NCBI GenBank assembly: GCA_963784805.1
Contig: CAWASR010000016.1
Span: 248,001 to 312,000 of the forward strand
Direction: 5' to 3'
DNA from: Roseiarcus sp963784805
GTDB taxonomy: Bacteria; Pseudomonadota; Alphaproteobacteria; Rhizobiales; Beijerinckiaceae
Length of the DNA: 64,000 nt
Below the pieces are notes generated by a model. The model was not told the DNA's origin. It did no database searches and saw only the letters and a program-made list of their open reading frames with translations. Below, piece by piece: positions 7,553 through 17,781 of the stretch. The stretch's first letter is position 1. Every line of letters starts with the position of its first letter. The position numbers and the translations under genes were made by a program.

Positions 7553-9436
7553 GTGACCCAGTTTGACGTCATCGTGATCGGCGGCGGCCATGCCGGATGC
7601 GAAGCTGCGGCTGCGGCGGCGCGCTGCGGCGCGGCGACCGGCCTGGTGACCCACCGCTACGCCACGATCGGCGAGATGTCCTGCAACCCCGCCATCGGCG
7701 GCCTCGGCAAAGGCCATTTGGTGCGCGAAATCGACGCGCTCGACGGGTTGATGGCGCGCGCGGCGGACGCGGCCGGAATTCAGTTTCGCGTTCTCAACCG
7801 GCGCAAAGGCCCGGCCGTCCAAGGCCCGCGCGCGCAGGCCGACAGAAGCCTCTATCGCCGGGCGATGCAGGCGCTGATCGCGGCCGAAGCCAACCTGACC
7901 GTGGTCGAGGGCGAGGCCGCGCGCGTTGTTTCCGAGGCCGGCGCCATCACCGGCGTCGAACTCGCGGATGGCCGCCTCCTTCGGTGCCGGTCCGTCGTAT
8001 TGACCACGGGCACATTCCTGCGCGGCGTCATCCACCTTGGCGATCAGCGCACCCCGGCGGGGCGTTACGGCGACAAGCCGTCGGTCTCGCTGGCGCAAAG
8101 CCTCGAAATCGCGGGCTTTGCTCTCGCCCGCTTGAAGACGGGCACCCCGCCGAGGCTCGACGGCGCGACGATCGACCGAGCCTCGCTCGAAATCCAGCAT
8201 GGCGACGAGCCGCCCGAGTTTTTTTCCTCGACGACGGCGAGGCTTGCCGCGCCGCAATTGCCTTGCCACATCACCCGCACGACTGCGGAGACCCATCGGA
8301 TCATTCGGGCCGACGCCCATCGTTCGGCCGTCTATTCCGGGGCGATTTCCGGCCGCGGTCCGCGTTATTGCCCCTCGATCGAGGACAAAGTGATTCGCTT
8401 CGGCGATCGGGAAAGCCATCAGATTTTTCTCGAACCCGAGGGAATTGACGACCCGACCGTCTATCCGAACGGCATTTCGACCTCCCTGCCCGAAGCGACC
8501 CAGAGGGCGATGCTCGCGACCATTCCCGGCCTGGAGCGCGCCCGCATCCTCCGTCCCGGCTACGCGATTGAATACGACTATATCGATCCGCGCGGTCTCG
8601 ATCCGACCCTTGAGGCGCGGCGGCTTCGCGGCCTGTTCCTCGCCGGCCAGATCAATGGCACAACCGGCTATGAAGAGGCCGCCGCCCAGGGTCTGCTGGC
8701 TGGAATCAATGCGGCGCGCGCGGCTGGCGGCCAGGTTTTGGCGATCCTCGACCGGGCCGAATCGTATCTCGGCGTCATGCTTGACGATCTCACGACCCTT
8801 GGCGTCACGGAGCCGTATCGCATGTTCACCTCGCGAGCGGAATATAGGCTTTCGCTGCGCGCCGACAACGCCGATGAGCGCCTGACCGAAAAGGGTCTGG
8901 CTCTCGGTTGCGTCGGCCGGAAACGCGCGAGCGGCTATCGAAGCGTCCGCGACCGGCTTGACGAGGCCCGCGCCATGCTCGTCGGGGCGACCGCTACGCC
9001 GCCGGTTCTCGCCGCGCACGGATTGCCGGTCAACCAGGACGGCGTCCGCCGGTCGGCCTTCGAACTGGCGGCGCAGCCGCAATTTTCGATCGCAATTCTG
9101 GCGCGTGTCTGGCCGGAGCTCGGAGGAATCGCCCCTTCCCTGGCGCGGCGGCTCGAGGCGGACGCCAAATACGCCGTCTATCTCGACCGGCAGGCCGAGG
9201 ATGTCGCCCGCTATCGGCGCGACGAGTCCATCGCCTTGCCGGACGACCTCGATTACGCAGGCCTGTCTGGCCTTTCCAATGAGTTGCGACAGAAGTTTCT
9301 CCAGGTGCGCCCGAAAAGCCTCGGCCAGGCTGGCCGCGTCGAGGGCGTAACGCCGGCGGCGTTGGCGCTGGTCGCCGCCCACGCGAGACGGGCGGTTCGA
9401 CGCTCCAGAACCGGTTCCAGCGCGCGCGCGGGATGA
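7553..9436 (+). CDS. mnmG: tRNA uridine-5-carboxymethylaminomethyl(34) enzyme, FAD subunit
   Basis: Flavoprotein partner of MnmE (formerly gidA), 627 residues from the chosen GTG. The FAD-binding motif VIGGGHAGCEAA is at the N-terminus, followed by the family signature MSCNPAIGGLGKGHL with its conserved cysteine, and later PGYAIEYDYIDPRGLDP and the LFLAGQINGTTGYEEAA block. The C-terminal helical domain that contacts MnmE and tRNA is present (YAGLSGLS). The open frame could start 23 codons earlier, but the GTG at 7553 follows AGG at suitable spacing and gives the usual family length. The stop overlaps the rsmG start in an ATGA, implying translational coupling. Confidence 0.95.
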   Translation: MTQFDVIVIGGGHAGCEAAAAAARCGAATGLVTHRYATIGEMSCNPAIGGLGKGHLVREIDALDGLMARAADAAGIQFRVLNRRKGPAVQGPRAQADRSLYRRAMQALIAAEANLTVVEGEAARVVSEAGAITGVELADGRLLRCRSVVLTTGTFLRGVIHLGDQRTPAGRYGDKPSVSLAQSLEIAGFALARLKTGTPPRLDGATIDRASLEIQHGDEPPEFFSSTTARLAAPQLPCHITRTTAETHRIIRADAHRSAVYSGAISGRGPRYCPSIEDKVIRFGDRESHQIFLEPEGIDDPTVYPNGISTSLPEATQRAMLATIPGLERARILRPGYAIEYDYIDPRGLDPTLEARRLRGLFLAGQINGTTGYEEAAAQGLLAGINAARAAGGQVLAILDRAESYLGVMLDDLTTLGVTEPYRMFTSRAEYRLSLRADNADERLTEKGLALGCVGRKRASGYRSVRDRLDEARAMLVGATATPPVLAAHGLPVNQDGVRRSAFELAAQPQFSIAILARVWPELGGIAPSLARRLEADAKYAVYLDRQAEDVARYRRDESIALPDDLDYAGLSGLSNELRQKFLQVRPKSLGQAGRVEGVTPAALALVAAHARRAVRRSRTGSSARAG

Positions 9437-10131
9437 GTTGGAGGAACACGCCCCGCTCCGCGTCCGCTTCTTTGGCCGAGCGTCTGGAACGCGATCGCCA
9501 AATCGCCCTGCGCCTCGTCCCTGTTTCACGTGAAACGGAGGAGCGCTTCGCCATCTTTGTCGATTTGCTGGGGCGCTGGCGAAAGACCACCAATCTGATT
9601 TCCGAATCGAGCTTCGCTTCGGCCTGGACCCGCCACATTGCCGATTGCGCCCAGTTGATCGCTCTGGCCCCAGACGCGCGGCGATGGCTCGACATCGGGT
9701 CGGGCGCTGGATTTCCAGGTCTCGTGATAGCCATTCAGCTCATGAACGTCCAAGGCGCGGTGGTTCATTGCGTCGAAAGCGACCAGCGCAAATGCGCTTT
9801 CCTGCGCGAAGTCGTCCGCGCGACCGGCGCTCCGGCGCAAATCCACCCCGCGCGGCTCGAAAAAATCGACCCGTCGAGCCTCGCGCCTGTGGACGCCGTC
9901 ACCGCACGGGCCTTCGCCCCCTTGCCGAAGATGCTCGAACTGGCCAGAGTATGGCTGGAGCAGGGAGCGATTGGAGTGTTTCCACGCGGCCGTTCCGCTG
10001 AAGATCAGGTCGAGGCGTTGACCCTCGGCTCCGGCTCCGCGGTAGAAGTCCTTCCCAGCGCGGTCGACGCCCAGGCCGGCATCCTGCGAATCGGCAGAGC
10101 GAATCGGCAGAGATCGAGATCCACACCATGA
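9433..10131 (+). CDS. rsmG: 16S rRNA (guanine(527)-N7)-methyltransferase
   Basis: SAM-dependent rRNA methyltransferase (formerly gidB), 232 residues, which modifies G527 in the 530 loop of 16S rRNA. The glycine-rich SAM motif WLDIGSGAGFPGL is intact, preceded by the substrate-side RWRKTTNLIS and followed by VTARAFAPL. Both ends are coupled: ATGA overlaps with mnmG upstream and parA downstream. The codons for VSRET near residues 33-37 are themselves a parS site, so the N-terminal sequence is partly dictated by the partition site embedded in it. Confidence 0.95.
   Translation: MSWRNTPRSASASLAERLERDRQIALRLVPVSRETEERFAIFVDLLGRWRKTTNLISESSFASAWTRHIADCAQLIALAPDARRWLDIGSGAGFPGLVIAIQLMNVQGAVVHCVESDQRKCAFLREVVRATGAPAQIHPARLEKIDPSSLAPVDAVTARAFAPLPKMLELARVWLEQGAIGVFPRGRSAEDQVEALTLGSGSAVEVLPSAVDAQAGILRIGRANRQRSRSTP
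9522..9537. promoter_or_regulatory. parS: parS partition site 2, inside rsmG
   Basis: TGTTTCACGTGAAACG matches the parS consensus at 15 of 16 positions and lies within the rsmG coding sequence, where it encodes VSRET. It is about 2.1 kb from the first parS and 0.6 kb from parA. Two sites spaced this way around parAB fit a bona fide centromere-like region. Confidence 0.88.
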
Positions 10132-10973
10132 CCCCGACCCCTCTTCCGTCCGGCGACGAAGCGCGCGCAGCGGCTCCGCGCGTGCTCGTCATGGCCAACC
10201 AGAAGGGCGGGGTCGGCAAGACGACCACTGCGATCAACCTCGGGACCGCACTGGCGGCCATCGGCGAGCACGTCCTCATCATCGATCTCGACCCCCAGGG
10301 CAACGCTTCAACCGGCCTGGGAATCGATCGCAAGGCCCGCGTCCTGTCGAGCTACGATATGCTGATCGGCGAGCGAACCCTGGCGGAGGTCATAATGGCG
10401 ACCGCCGTGCCTCGCCTTATGATTGCGCCCTCGAGCATGGATCTTCTCGGGGTCGAGCTCGAAATTTCCGGCGCGGCGGATCGCGCCTACAAATTACGCA
10501 ACGCGCTCAGAACGTTCGCGGCCTCGCCCGTCGAAGACGCCAAACGGATCACTTACGTCCTGGTCGATTGTCCGCCCTCGCTCAATCTGCTGACGATCAA
10601 CGCGCTCGCTGCGGCGGACGCCGTCGTCGTGCCGCTGCAATGCGAATTTTTCGCGCTCGAAGGCCTGTCGCAGCTTCTCGCCACCGTCGAGCAGGTCCGA
10701 GGCGCTCTCAACCCGGCGTTAACCATTCACGGCGTGGTCTTGACAATGTTCGACCCCCGCAACAGCCTCGCCGGACAGGTTGTCGCAGACGTGCGGGCGC
10801 ACATGGGCGACACGGTCTACGACACGGTGATTCCCCGCAACGTCCGCGTGTCCGAGGCGCCTTCGCACGGCAAGCCGGTGTTGCTTTACGACCTCAAATG
10901 CGCCGGCAGCCAGGCCTACCTCAGGCTCGCTTCCGAAATCATTCGAAGGGAAGGGCGTTGGCGCGCCGCTTGA
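10128..10973 (+). CDS. parA: Chromosome partition ATPase ParA
   Basis: Deviant Walker-type ATPase of 281 residues that binds nucleoid DNA in the ATP state and drives segregation of ParB-parS complexes. KGGVGKTT with the signature lysine is at residues 26-33, the A' region VLIIDLDPQGNAS follows, and the Walker B equivalent VLVDCPPSL lies near 145-153. It is a chromosomal type: short, with no N-terminal HTH extension. The start overlaps the rsmG stop (ATGA), and parB begins 35 nt downstream. Confidence 0.96.
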   Translation: MTPTPLPSGDEARAAAPRVLVMANQKGGVGKTTTAINLGTALAAIGEHVLIIDLDPQGNASTGLGIDRKARVLSSYDMLIGERTLAEVIMATAVPRLMIAPSSMDLLGVELEISGAADRAYKLRNALRTFAASPVEDAKRITYVLVDCPPSLNLLTINALAAADAVVVPLQCEFFALEGLSQLLATVEQVRGALNPALTIHGVVLTMFDPRNSLAGQVVADVRAHMGDTVYDTVIPRNVRVSEAPSHGKPVLLYDLKCAGSQAYLRLASEIIRREGRWRAA

Positions 10974-11008
10974 GAGCCCGTCAACGCTGCTAGGGAGACC
11001 AGCGATTC

Positions 11009-11899
11009 ATGGCCGACGAAGTCTCACGAACGGAACATCGTCCTCGCCTGGGACGGGGCCTTGCCGCGCTGCTCGGCGCGCCAGGGGAAGAGCCGGGCGC
11101 GTTCGCTCAGTCGCGCGGGGTGCGAAAGACTCCAATCGAATTCCTTCGACCGAATCCGCGCAACCCCCGGAGGCGGTTCGACGAAGACGAACTCGAAGAA
11201 CTCTCCGCCTCGATCAAGGAGCGCGGCGTGATCCAGCCGGTAGTGGTTCGCGCCATCCCACGCGTCGCCGACGCCTACGAAATCGTCGCCGGCGAGCGCC
11301 GCTGGAGGGCGGCCCAGCGGGCCGGACAGCATGAAATCCCGATCCTGGTCGTCGAGGCCGACGACCGGGAGGCGCTCGAAATTGCGATCATCGAAAATGT
11401 GCAGCGCGCCGACCTCAACGCGCTCGAAGAAGCCGCTGGCTATGCCCTGTTGGGCGCCGAACATGGATATTCCCATGCGGATATCGGACGCATCGTTGGC
11501 AAAAGCCGCAGCCATGTCGCCAATACCCTGCGCCTCGCCAATCTGCCCGAGCATACGCGAGCGCTGCTCGCTGGCGGGCAAATCTCGGCCGGACACGCGC
11601 GCGCGCTGCTCGCGGTGGCCGACCCGGATGCGCTAGCCGACCGGATCGTCTCCGAAGGCCTGACGGTCAGGGACATTGAGCGGCTGGGCGCAAATTCTGG
11701 CAAGGAGAAGCGGCCCCGGAATCCGCCCGTCCAGGTCGACGCCGACACCCTCGCCCTTCAGGACAAGCTCGGCCTCGCGCTCGGCGCCAAAGTCACGATC
11801 CGACACTCTGGCGAGAGCGGCGACGTCCGCATCGCCTTTCGCGATTTCGAGCAACTCGACGATATCTGCCGCCGGCTGTGCCAATCCCCGCCGCTATAA
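11009..11899 (+). CDS. parB: Chromosome partition protein ParB (CTPase clamp)
   Basis: ParB/Noc-family protein of 296 residues. Near the N-terminus GRGLAALLG is the conserved basic patch that stimulates ParA. The CTP-binding boxes follow: NPRNPRRRF, then GERRWRAA, then ENVQRADLN. The helix-turn-helix that reads parS begins around GYSHADIGRIVGKSRSHVANTLRL, and a short C-terminal dimerisation domain ends at residue 296. The two parS sites at 7.4 and 9.5 kb are its expected targets. A start codon at 11009 follows AGGGAGACC. It converges on holA. Confidence 0.96.
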   Translation: MADEVSRTEHRPRLGRGLAALLGAPGEEPGAFAQSRGVRKTPIEFLRPNPRNPRRRFDEDELEELSASIKERGVIQPVVVRAIPRVADAYEIVAGERRWRAAQRAGQHEIPILVVEADDREALEIAIIENVQRADLNALEEAAGYALLGAEHGYSHADIGRIVGKSRSHVANTLRLANLPEHTRALLAGGQISAGHARALLAVADPDALADRIVSEGLTVRDIERLGANSGKEKRPRNPPVQVDADTLALQDKLGLALGAKVTIRHSGESGDVRIAFRDFEQLDDICRRLCQSPPL

Positions 11900-12040
11900 G
11901 GATGAACGAATATCGTCATCATTTCAATATCTTAGTCAATTGCCAGCCAACTGGAGCAAATTCGCGGCAAGCAGGTTCGATCCGGCGCGGCCCTGCCGCC
12001 GAGGCTCAGAATTTCATTAATTCCGCATGATTTGTGTTTA

Positions 12041-13072
12041 TTATCTTCTTCTGGCGCTCGAGCGCGAAGCCAACGCCCAAAGCGTGCGCGTCGCCAGGAC
12101 CTCGGACAGGCGCGAATCAGCCCGCACCCGGGCGCTGGCCGCGCGCACGGCGGGAAACTGCCGAGCGATCGAATCGGTCGTCCATCGCTCCGCCACCGCG
12201 CCAAGTCCGCGCAATGCGGTCGGGGGAAGCCTGACAAACAAGGCCTGGCACGCCGCGTCGAACGGACGACCCTGGTCCATTTCCAGCCGAAGCCTATTGA
12301 GCAGCGTCAATCGCGCGACCAGGCGAGCCATCAAAATTTGAGCATCGCCGCCCTCGCGGAAGAATCGAGCAGCGTAGACCGCGACCGCGGGCAAATCGCC
12401 AAGCAGGGCGCGATCCACGAGCTCATCCTGTACCGAAGGAGCGGCGTCGGACACGATCGCTTCGACGTCCGCGACCTCGATTCGCGGCCGCCCCAGCGAA
12501 TAAAGCATCAATTTCGCGATCTCGTTTCGCGTCGTCTGCCGGTCCGCGCCGAGGAGCGCCTGCAGGTCCGCGCGAGCCTCGGCGGATATCGTGAGCCCGC
12601 CCTCGCGGAGCGCCGCGTCGATCAACGATCCGAGTTCTTTCGGATCGTCCGCGTAGCACTCGATCGAGGCCCCGTTGGCCATTTTCTCAAAGGCGCTGCG
12701 CAGCGCGGTTCCCTTCTTCAGCTGACCGGCCTTGACGACGATCGTGCAATCCTTCGGCGGATTTTCGAACAATGGCGCCAGCGCCGCCAGCAGATCGCGA
12801 CCCTGCGCGTCGATCCAGATCGCCCTGCTGCCGCCGAAAATGGAGGCGGCATAGGCCTCGTCCACGAGAATGCCCGGCTCTTTGGCGATCGCGTCGCCTT
12901 CCAGTCTGGTGAGCCGCAAGGGGTCAGCGTCGCCGGACAGAACCTTGCGGACAATGGCCTTCGATCGCTCGTGGGTCAGTCCCTCGTCCGACCCGTGAAC
13001 GAGACAAAAACGGACGTCCGTGGCCATCCTCTCAATGAAGCCGTCCGCGGCGGCGTTTCTGACCACGGTCAT
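12041..13072 (-). CDS. holA: DNA polymerase III subunit delta
   Basis: Protein of 343 residues, the delta subunit of the clamp loader that opens the sliding clamp. The N-terminal region has the DNA_pol3_delta pattern RFCLVHGSDEGLTHERSK, then ASIFGGSRAIWIDAQGRDLL. The middle has DLQALLGADRQTTRNEIAKL, a signature stretch of this family, and the C-terminal collar domain contains LLGDLPAVAVYAARFF. Its place after parB is a common alphaproteobacterial arrangement, although the often-adjacent leuS and lptE genes are absent and leuB is the divergent neighbour. Confidence 0.93.
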   Translation of the reverse strand: MTVVRNAAADGFIERMATDVRFCLVHGSDEGLTHERSKAIVRKVLSGDADPLRLTRLEGDAIAKEPGILVDEAYAASIFGGSRAIWIDAQGRDLLAALAPLFENPPKDCTIVVKAGQLKKGTALRSAFEKMANGASIECYADDPKELGSLIDAALREGGLTISAEARADLQALLGADRQTTRNEIAKLMLYSLGRPRIEVADVEAIVSDAAPSVQDELVDRALLGDLPAVAVYAARFFREGGDAQILMARLVARLTLLNRLRLEMDQGRPFDAACQALFVRLPPTALRGLGAVAERWTTDSIARQFPAVRAASARVRADSRLSEVLATRTLWALASRSSARRR

Positions 13073-13357
13073 CCGGTTCCTCGCGTTCGAACGCCGGCTC
13101 TTGTCGGATCTTTTCGCCTTTGGGGCAACATCGCCGCGCCTTGGTCAAGCGCTCGCGAGCGCTTGGGGCTCGAGGCGCCTGATCTCGCGACTTTTCCCTC
13201 CGCGGCGCCTTTCGCCAAAAAAAGAAATCATCTAAGCAGGCTTTTCTTGGACTCCTTTGCGGAAGCGGAATTTTTGTCGGAAAACCGGCGGCCGCTTTTC
13301 CGAACTCCCGCTTCGCGCTCCCCAACCCTGTTCCACATCGAGACTGTCGCAACGACC

Positions 13358-14470
<1,113 letters not shown>

Positions 14471-14628
14471 ATGCAGAGCTTCAAGCTCGTTGTCCGGAAA
14501 GGCTGCGAGCGCCTAGAGGCGAAGGCGCGAGATGTCGCGCCGCCGGCCTCCTGCGCCCTATTTCCGCGTCAATTCGATGCGCCAAGAACGCCGTCCGGCC
14601 CCGGCCTCGCCGTAAGCCGTCGGAAAAC

Positions 14629-14656
14629 TTGCACTCGCCATGTCTTCCTGTATAAC
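14629..14656 (+). promoter_or_regulatory. Sigma-70-type promoter for metX
   Basis: TTGCAC and TATAAC hexamers are separated by 16 nt in the 244-nt gap before metX. Transcription would begin about 50 nt upstream of the metX start. The leader holds a short CTGTT/AACAG hairpin (14663-14678) but no recognisable SAM-II or other SAM riboswitch core. Confidence 0.5.
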
Positions 14657-14714
14657 AAACAAACTGTTCGACAAACAGAACCACACTTGAATTCCGAGCC
14701 GAGAGGCATGGTCG

Positions 14715-15890
14715 ATGGGGGGCGAGGTCACCTTTGCGAATGCGGCCGCGGCCAGCCAGTCCGTTTCCCCGGACAGTTTTTCGCTGCAGATCGGCGCTCA
14801 ATCCATGCTTCGGATGGACTCGGGCGCAACTCTGGCGCCGGTCACCATCGCCTATCAGGTCTACGGCGACCTCAACGCGCAGAAGTCAAACGCGCTGCTG
14901 ATTTGTCATGCCCTGACCGGCGATCAGCATGTCGCCAATCGTCACCCCGTCACCGGGCGGCGCGGCTGGTGGGAAACCATGGTCGGTCCCGGCCGGCCCT
15001 TCGATACTGATCGTTTTTTCATCATCTGCGCCAACGTCCTGGGCGGCTGCATGGGCTCTACCGGCCCTGCTTCGATCAATCCCGAAAGCGGCGAACCTTA
15101 CGGGCTCGACTTTCCGGTGGTCACGATCGCCGACATGGTGCGGGCGCAGGCGCTGCTGATCGACCACCTTGGCATCGACACGCTGTTTTGCGTCGTGGGC
15201 GGGTCGATGGGCGGCATGCAGGTGCTGCAATGGGCGGCGAGCTACCCCGAGCGCGTGTTCGCCGCATTGCCGATCGCCACCGCGGCCCGCCATTCCTCAC
15301 AGAATATCGCGTTCCACGAGGTCGGCCGACAGGCGATCATGGCCGACCCGGACTGGCGGGGCGGACGCTATCTGGTCGAACGCACGAGGCCCTCGAAAGG
15401 CCTCGCGGTCGCGCGCATGGCCGCCCACATCACCTATCTTTCGGACAGCGCGCTGCATCGCCGCTTCGGCCGCAACCTGCAGAACCGCTCGGCCCGCACA
15501 TTCTCCTTCGACGCGGATTTCCAGATCGAATCCTATCTGCGGCACCAGGGCGCGATCTTCGTCGAGCGCTTCGATCCGAATTCCTATCTCTACATGACGC
15601 GGGCGATGGACTATTTCGATCTCGCAGCAGACTATGGAGGATCGCTCGCGAACGCGTTCAAAGGCTCGCGAACGCGCTTTTGCGTGGTGTCATTCACCTC
15701 CGACTGGCTGTTTCCGACCAGCAACTCGCGTGCGATCGTCCGCGCCCTCAACGCTGGAGGCGCCTCCGTCTCCTTCGTTGAGATCGAAACCGATCGGGGA
15801 CACGACGCCTTTCTGCTCGATGTGCCCGACCTCATCGACACCACCCGCGGTTTCATTGATGCGGCGGCCCGCGCGAAAGGGATCGCTTGA
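14715..15890 (+). CDS. metX: Homoserine O-acetyltransferase family protein
   Basis: Alpha/beta hydrolase of 391 residues that acylates homoserine with acetyl-CoA or succinyl-CoA at the start of methionine synthesis. The oxyanion region CHALTGDQH is at residues 65-72, and nucleophile Ser164 sits in VVGGSMGGMQ. The catalytic Asp lies in the TSDWLFP block and the catalytic His in DRGHDAF near the C-terminus. MetX sequences are known to differ in acyl donor, which cannot be decided here. metW follows with overlapping TTGA, the conserved metXW pair of proteobacteria. A sigma-70 promoter is visible upstream. Confidence 0.93.
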   Translation: MGGEVTFANAAAASQSVSPDSFSLQIGAQSMLRMDSGATLAPVTIAYQVYGDLNAQKSNALLICHALTGDQHVANRHPVTGRRGWWETMVGPGRPFDTDRFFIICANVLGGCMGSTGPASINPESGEPYGLDFPVVTIADMVRAQALLIDHLGIDTLFCVVGGSMGGMQVLQWAASYPERVFAALPIATAARHSSQNIAFHEVGRQAIMADPDWRGGRYLVERTRPSKGLAVARMAAHITYLSDSALHRRFGRNLQNRSARTFSFDADFQIESYLRHQGAIFVERFDPNSYLYMTRAMDYFDLAADYGGSLANAFKGSRTRFCVVSFTSDWLFPTSNSRAIVRALNAGGASVSFVEIETDRGHDAFLLDVPDLIDTTRGFIDAAARAKGIA

Positions 15891-16517
15891 GCCAGGCACG
15901 GCCCCTCGCCCCGCACCGGGTCGATCTTTTACGCGTCGCCGAACTGGTCGAGCCGGGTTCGCGCGTTCTCGACGTCGGCTGCGGAGACGGACAGCTGCTG
16001 CGGCTCCTCGCCGAAGAGCGCGGCGCCGATGGGCGCGGAATTGAACTTTCACAGCAGGGCGTCAACGACTGCGTCGCCAAAGGGCTTTCGGTCATTCAAG
16101 GCGACGCCGACGCTGATCTCGCCGACTACCCCGACGACGCCTTCGATTATGTGATCCTGTCACAGACTTTGCAGGCGACGCGCCAGCCCAGGGTCGTGCT
16201 TGAGCATATGTTGCGAATTGGCCGCCGGGCCATCGTTTCAGTGCCGAATTTCGGTCACTGGAAAGTGCGCGCGCAGCTCGCCGTTTTGGGCCGCATGCCG
16301 GTGACAGAGAGTTCTATCTCATACCTGGTACGACACGCCGAACATTCACTTTTGCACCATTTCCGATTTCATCGTACTGGCGGGTGAGGTGGGCGCGACG
16401 ATCGACAGGAGCGCCGCGCTCGACCGTCATGGCCGGTGGCTGCGGCCGGTCTGGCCGAAATGGACCTGGAACCTCCTCGGCGATCAGGCGATTTTTCTTT
16501 TGCATCGCGGTCGGTAG
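15887..16517 (+). pseudogene. metW: MetW methyltransferase-like protein, frameshifted
   Basis: MetW is a small SAM-methyltransferase-fold protein that works with MetX in methionine synthesis. The first part is intact: LDVGCGDGQLL, then PNFGHWKVR and GRMPVTE. The frame then runs into unrelated residues and stops at 16387. The +1 frame resumes precisely with WYDTPNIHF, then ALDRHGRW and NLLGDQAIFLL, and ends at the TAG at 16517. Removing one T near 16310-16318 restores ESLSHTWYDTPNIHF and a protein of 209 residues, the usual MetW length. TTG start overlaps the metX stop. This is either a real lesion or a sequencing indel. Confidence 0.85.
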
Positions 16518-16607
16518 GAACGGCGCAAGCGCGCGCCCCGCGTCCGGTTGACAGCGCCTCCGCCGCGCCGTCAACTCGGGAACGTTACGTTAGGGAGCCC
16601 GATCCCG

Positions 16608-17774
16608 ATGCCGATCGATCAAGCCATCCAGGAACTCGTTCCGGACGCCCAGACCTGGCGCCGCGAAATCCACCAAAACCCTGAGCTGCTTTACGATGTC
16701 GAGCAGACGGCCAAATATGTCGCCGACCGGCTCAGCGGGTTCGGCTGCGACGAGGTGACGAGGTCGATCGGCCGCACTGGCGTCGTCGGCGTCATTCGAG
16801 GCGCCAAGGGGTCGGGCTCGCGCTCGGTCGGCCTGCGCGCGGACATGGACGCGCTGCCGATCCAGGAGGCGACCAACCTTCCCTATCGCTCTCGGATTCC
16901 GGGCAAAATGCACGCCTGCGGCCACGACGGCCACACCGCGATGCTGCTCGGCGCGGCGCGACATCTTGCCCGAACCCGCAACTTTTCCGGTAAGGCCGTG
17001 GTCATCTTTCAGCCCGCGGAGGAGGGCGGCGCGGGGGCGAGAGCGATGATCGAGGACGGCCTCATGGAGCGTTTCGGCGTCGAGGAGGTCTATGGCATGC
17101 ACAATATGCCGTCCCTCCCCGTCGGCGACTTCGCCATCTGCGAAGGGCCGCTTATGGCCGCCGCGGACGATTTCACCATCGACATCGAAGGCAAGGGTGG
17201 GCACGGGGCGATGCCTCATCGTTGCGTCGATCCGGTCGTTGTCGGCGCGCAGATCGTGACGGCGCTGCAAACGATCGCCTCGCGCAATGTCGATCCGCTC
17301 AACTCCTGCGTCGTCTCGGTCACCCAGTTCCACGCCGGCTCCGCCAACAACGTCATTCCTCAATCGGCTTGGCTGAACGGGACGGCGCGCACGCTCCGGG
17401 CGGAAACGCGCGCCTTCGTCGAGAAACGCATCCGCGAAATCATCGCCGGTCTCATGACCGCCTCGGGAGCGACGGCGAAAGTCGACTATCATCGGGGCTA
17501 TCCCCCAACCGTCAACCATCCGGCGCAAACGGAGTTCGCGGTCGCGATCGCCGGCAAAGTCGCGGGGCGAGACCAGGTCCATGCGGACATTTCCCCGGTG
17601 ATGGGGGCGGAAGACTTTTCCTTCATGCTCGAGGCGCGGCCCGGCGCATTCATCTTCCTCGGCAACGGCGACAGCGCCGGCCTCCATCATCCGGCCTACG
17701 ACTTCAACGACGCGGCTCTGCCTTATGGCATGAACTATTGGGTCGAACTGGTCGAAGCCGCGCTCGCTCCTTGA
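16608..17774 (+). CDS. M20-family amidohydrolase (hippurate-hydrolase type)
   Basis: Peptidase of the M20D/amidohydrolase group, 388 residues. Two-domain zinc/manganese hydrolases of this kind remove N-acyl groups from amino acids. The metal motif HACGHDGHTAML carries the characteristic cysteine of this subgroup. PAEEGGAGARAMIEDGLME holds the catalytic glutamate pair, YGMHNMP the next ligand, and MGAEDFSFML the C-terminal ligand region. A dimerisation domain inserts between residues about 185 and 300. The ATG at 16608, with GGGAG upstream, is preferred over an in-frame ATG 20 codons earlier. The exact substrate (N-acetyl, hippurate or other N-acyl amino acid) is not readable. Confidence 0.85.
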   Translation: MPIDQAIQELVPDAQTWRREIHQNPELLYDVEQTAKYVADRLSGFGCDEVTRSIGRTGVVGVIRGAKGSGSRSVGLRADMDALPIQEATNLPYRSRIPGKMHACGHDGHTAMLLGAARHLARTRNFSGKAVVIFQPAEEGGAGARAMIEDGLMERFGVEEVYGMHNMPSLPVGDFAICEGPLMAAADDFTIDIEGKGGHGAMPHRCVDPVVVGAQIVTALQTIASRNVDPLNSCVVSVTQFHAGSANNVIPQSAWLNGTARTLRAETRAFVEKRIREIIAGLMTASGATAKVDYHRGYPPTVNHPAQTEFAVAIAGKVAGRDQVHADISPVMGAEDFSFMLEARPGAFIFLGNGDSAGLHHPAYDFNDAALPYGMNYWVELVEAALAP

Positions 17775-17781
17775 CCGGGCG

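Noticed and set aside
7436..9529. 697-codon open frame on the minus strand opposite mnmG
   Set aside because: Shadow of a strongly supported gene in GC-rich DNA; the translation is arginine-rich with no domain and no ribosome site.
11960..11985. GGTTCGATCC resembling a tRNA T-loop
   Set aside because: No pairing T-stem, anticodon arm or acceptor stem around it.
12032..13357. 440-codon N-terminal extension of leuB
   Set aside because: It runs antisense through holA and has no domain; leuB homology begins at 13358.
14657..14714. Possible SAM-II riboswitch in the metX leader
   Set aside because: The leader is only about 50 nt and lacks the conserved SAM-II pseudoknot core; only a short hairpin is visible.
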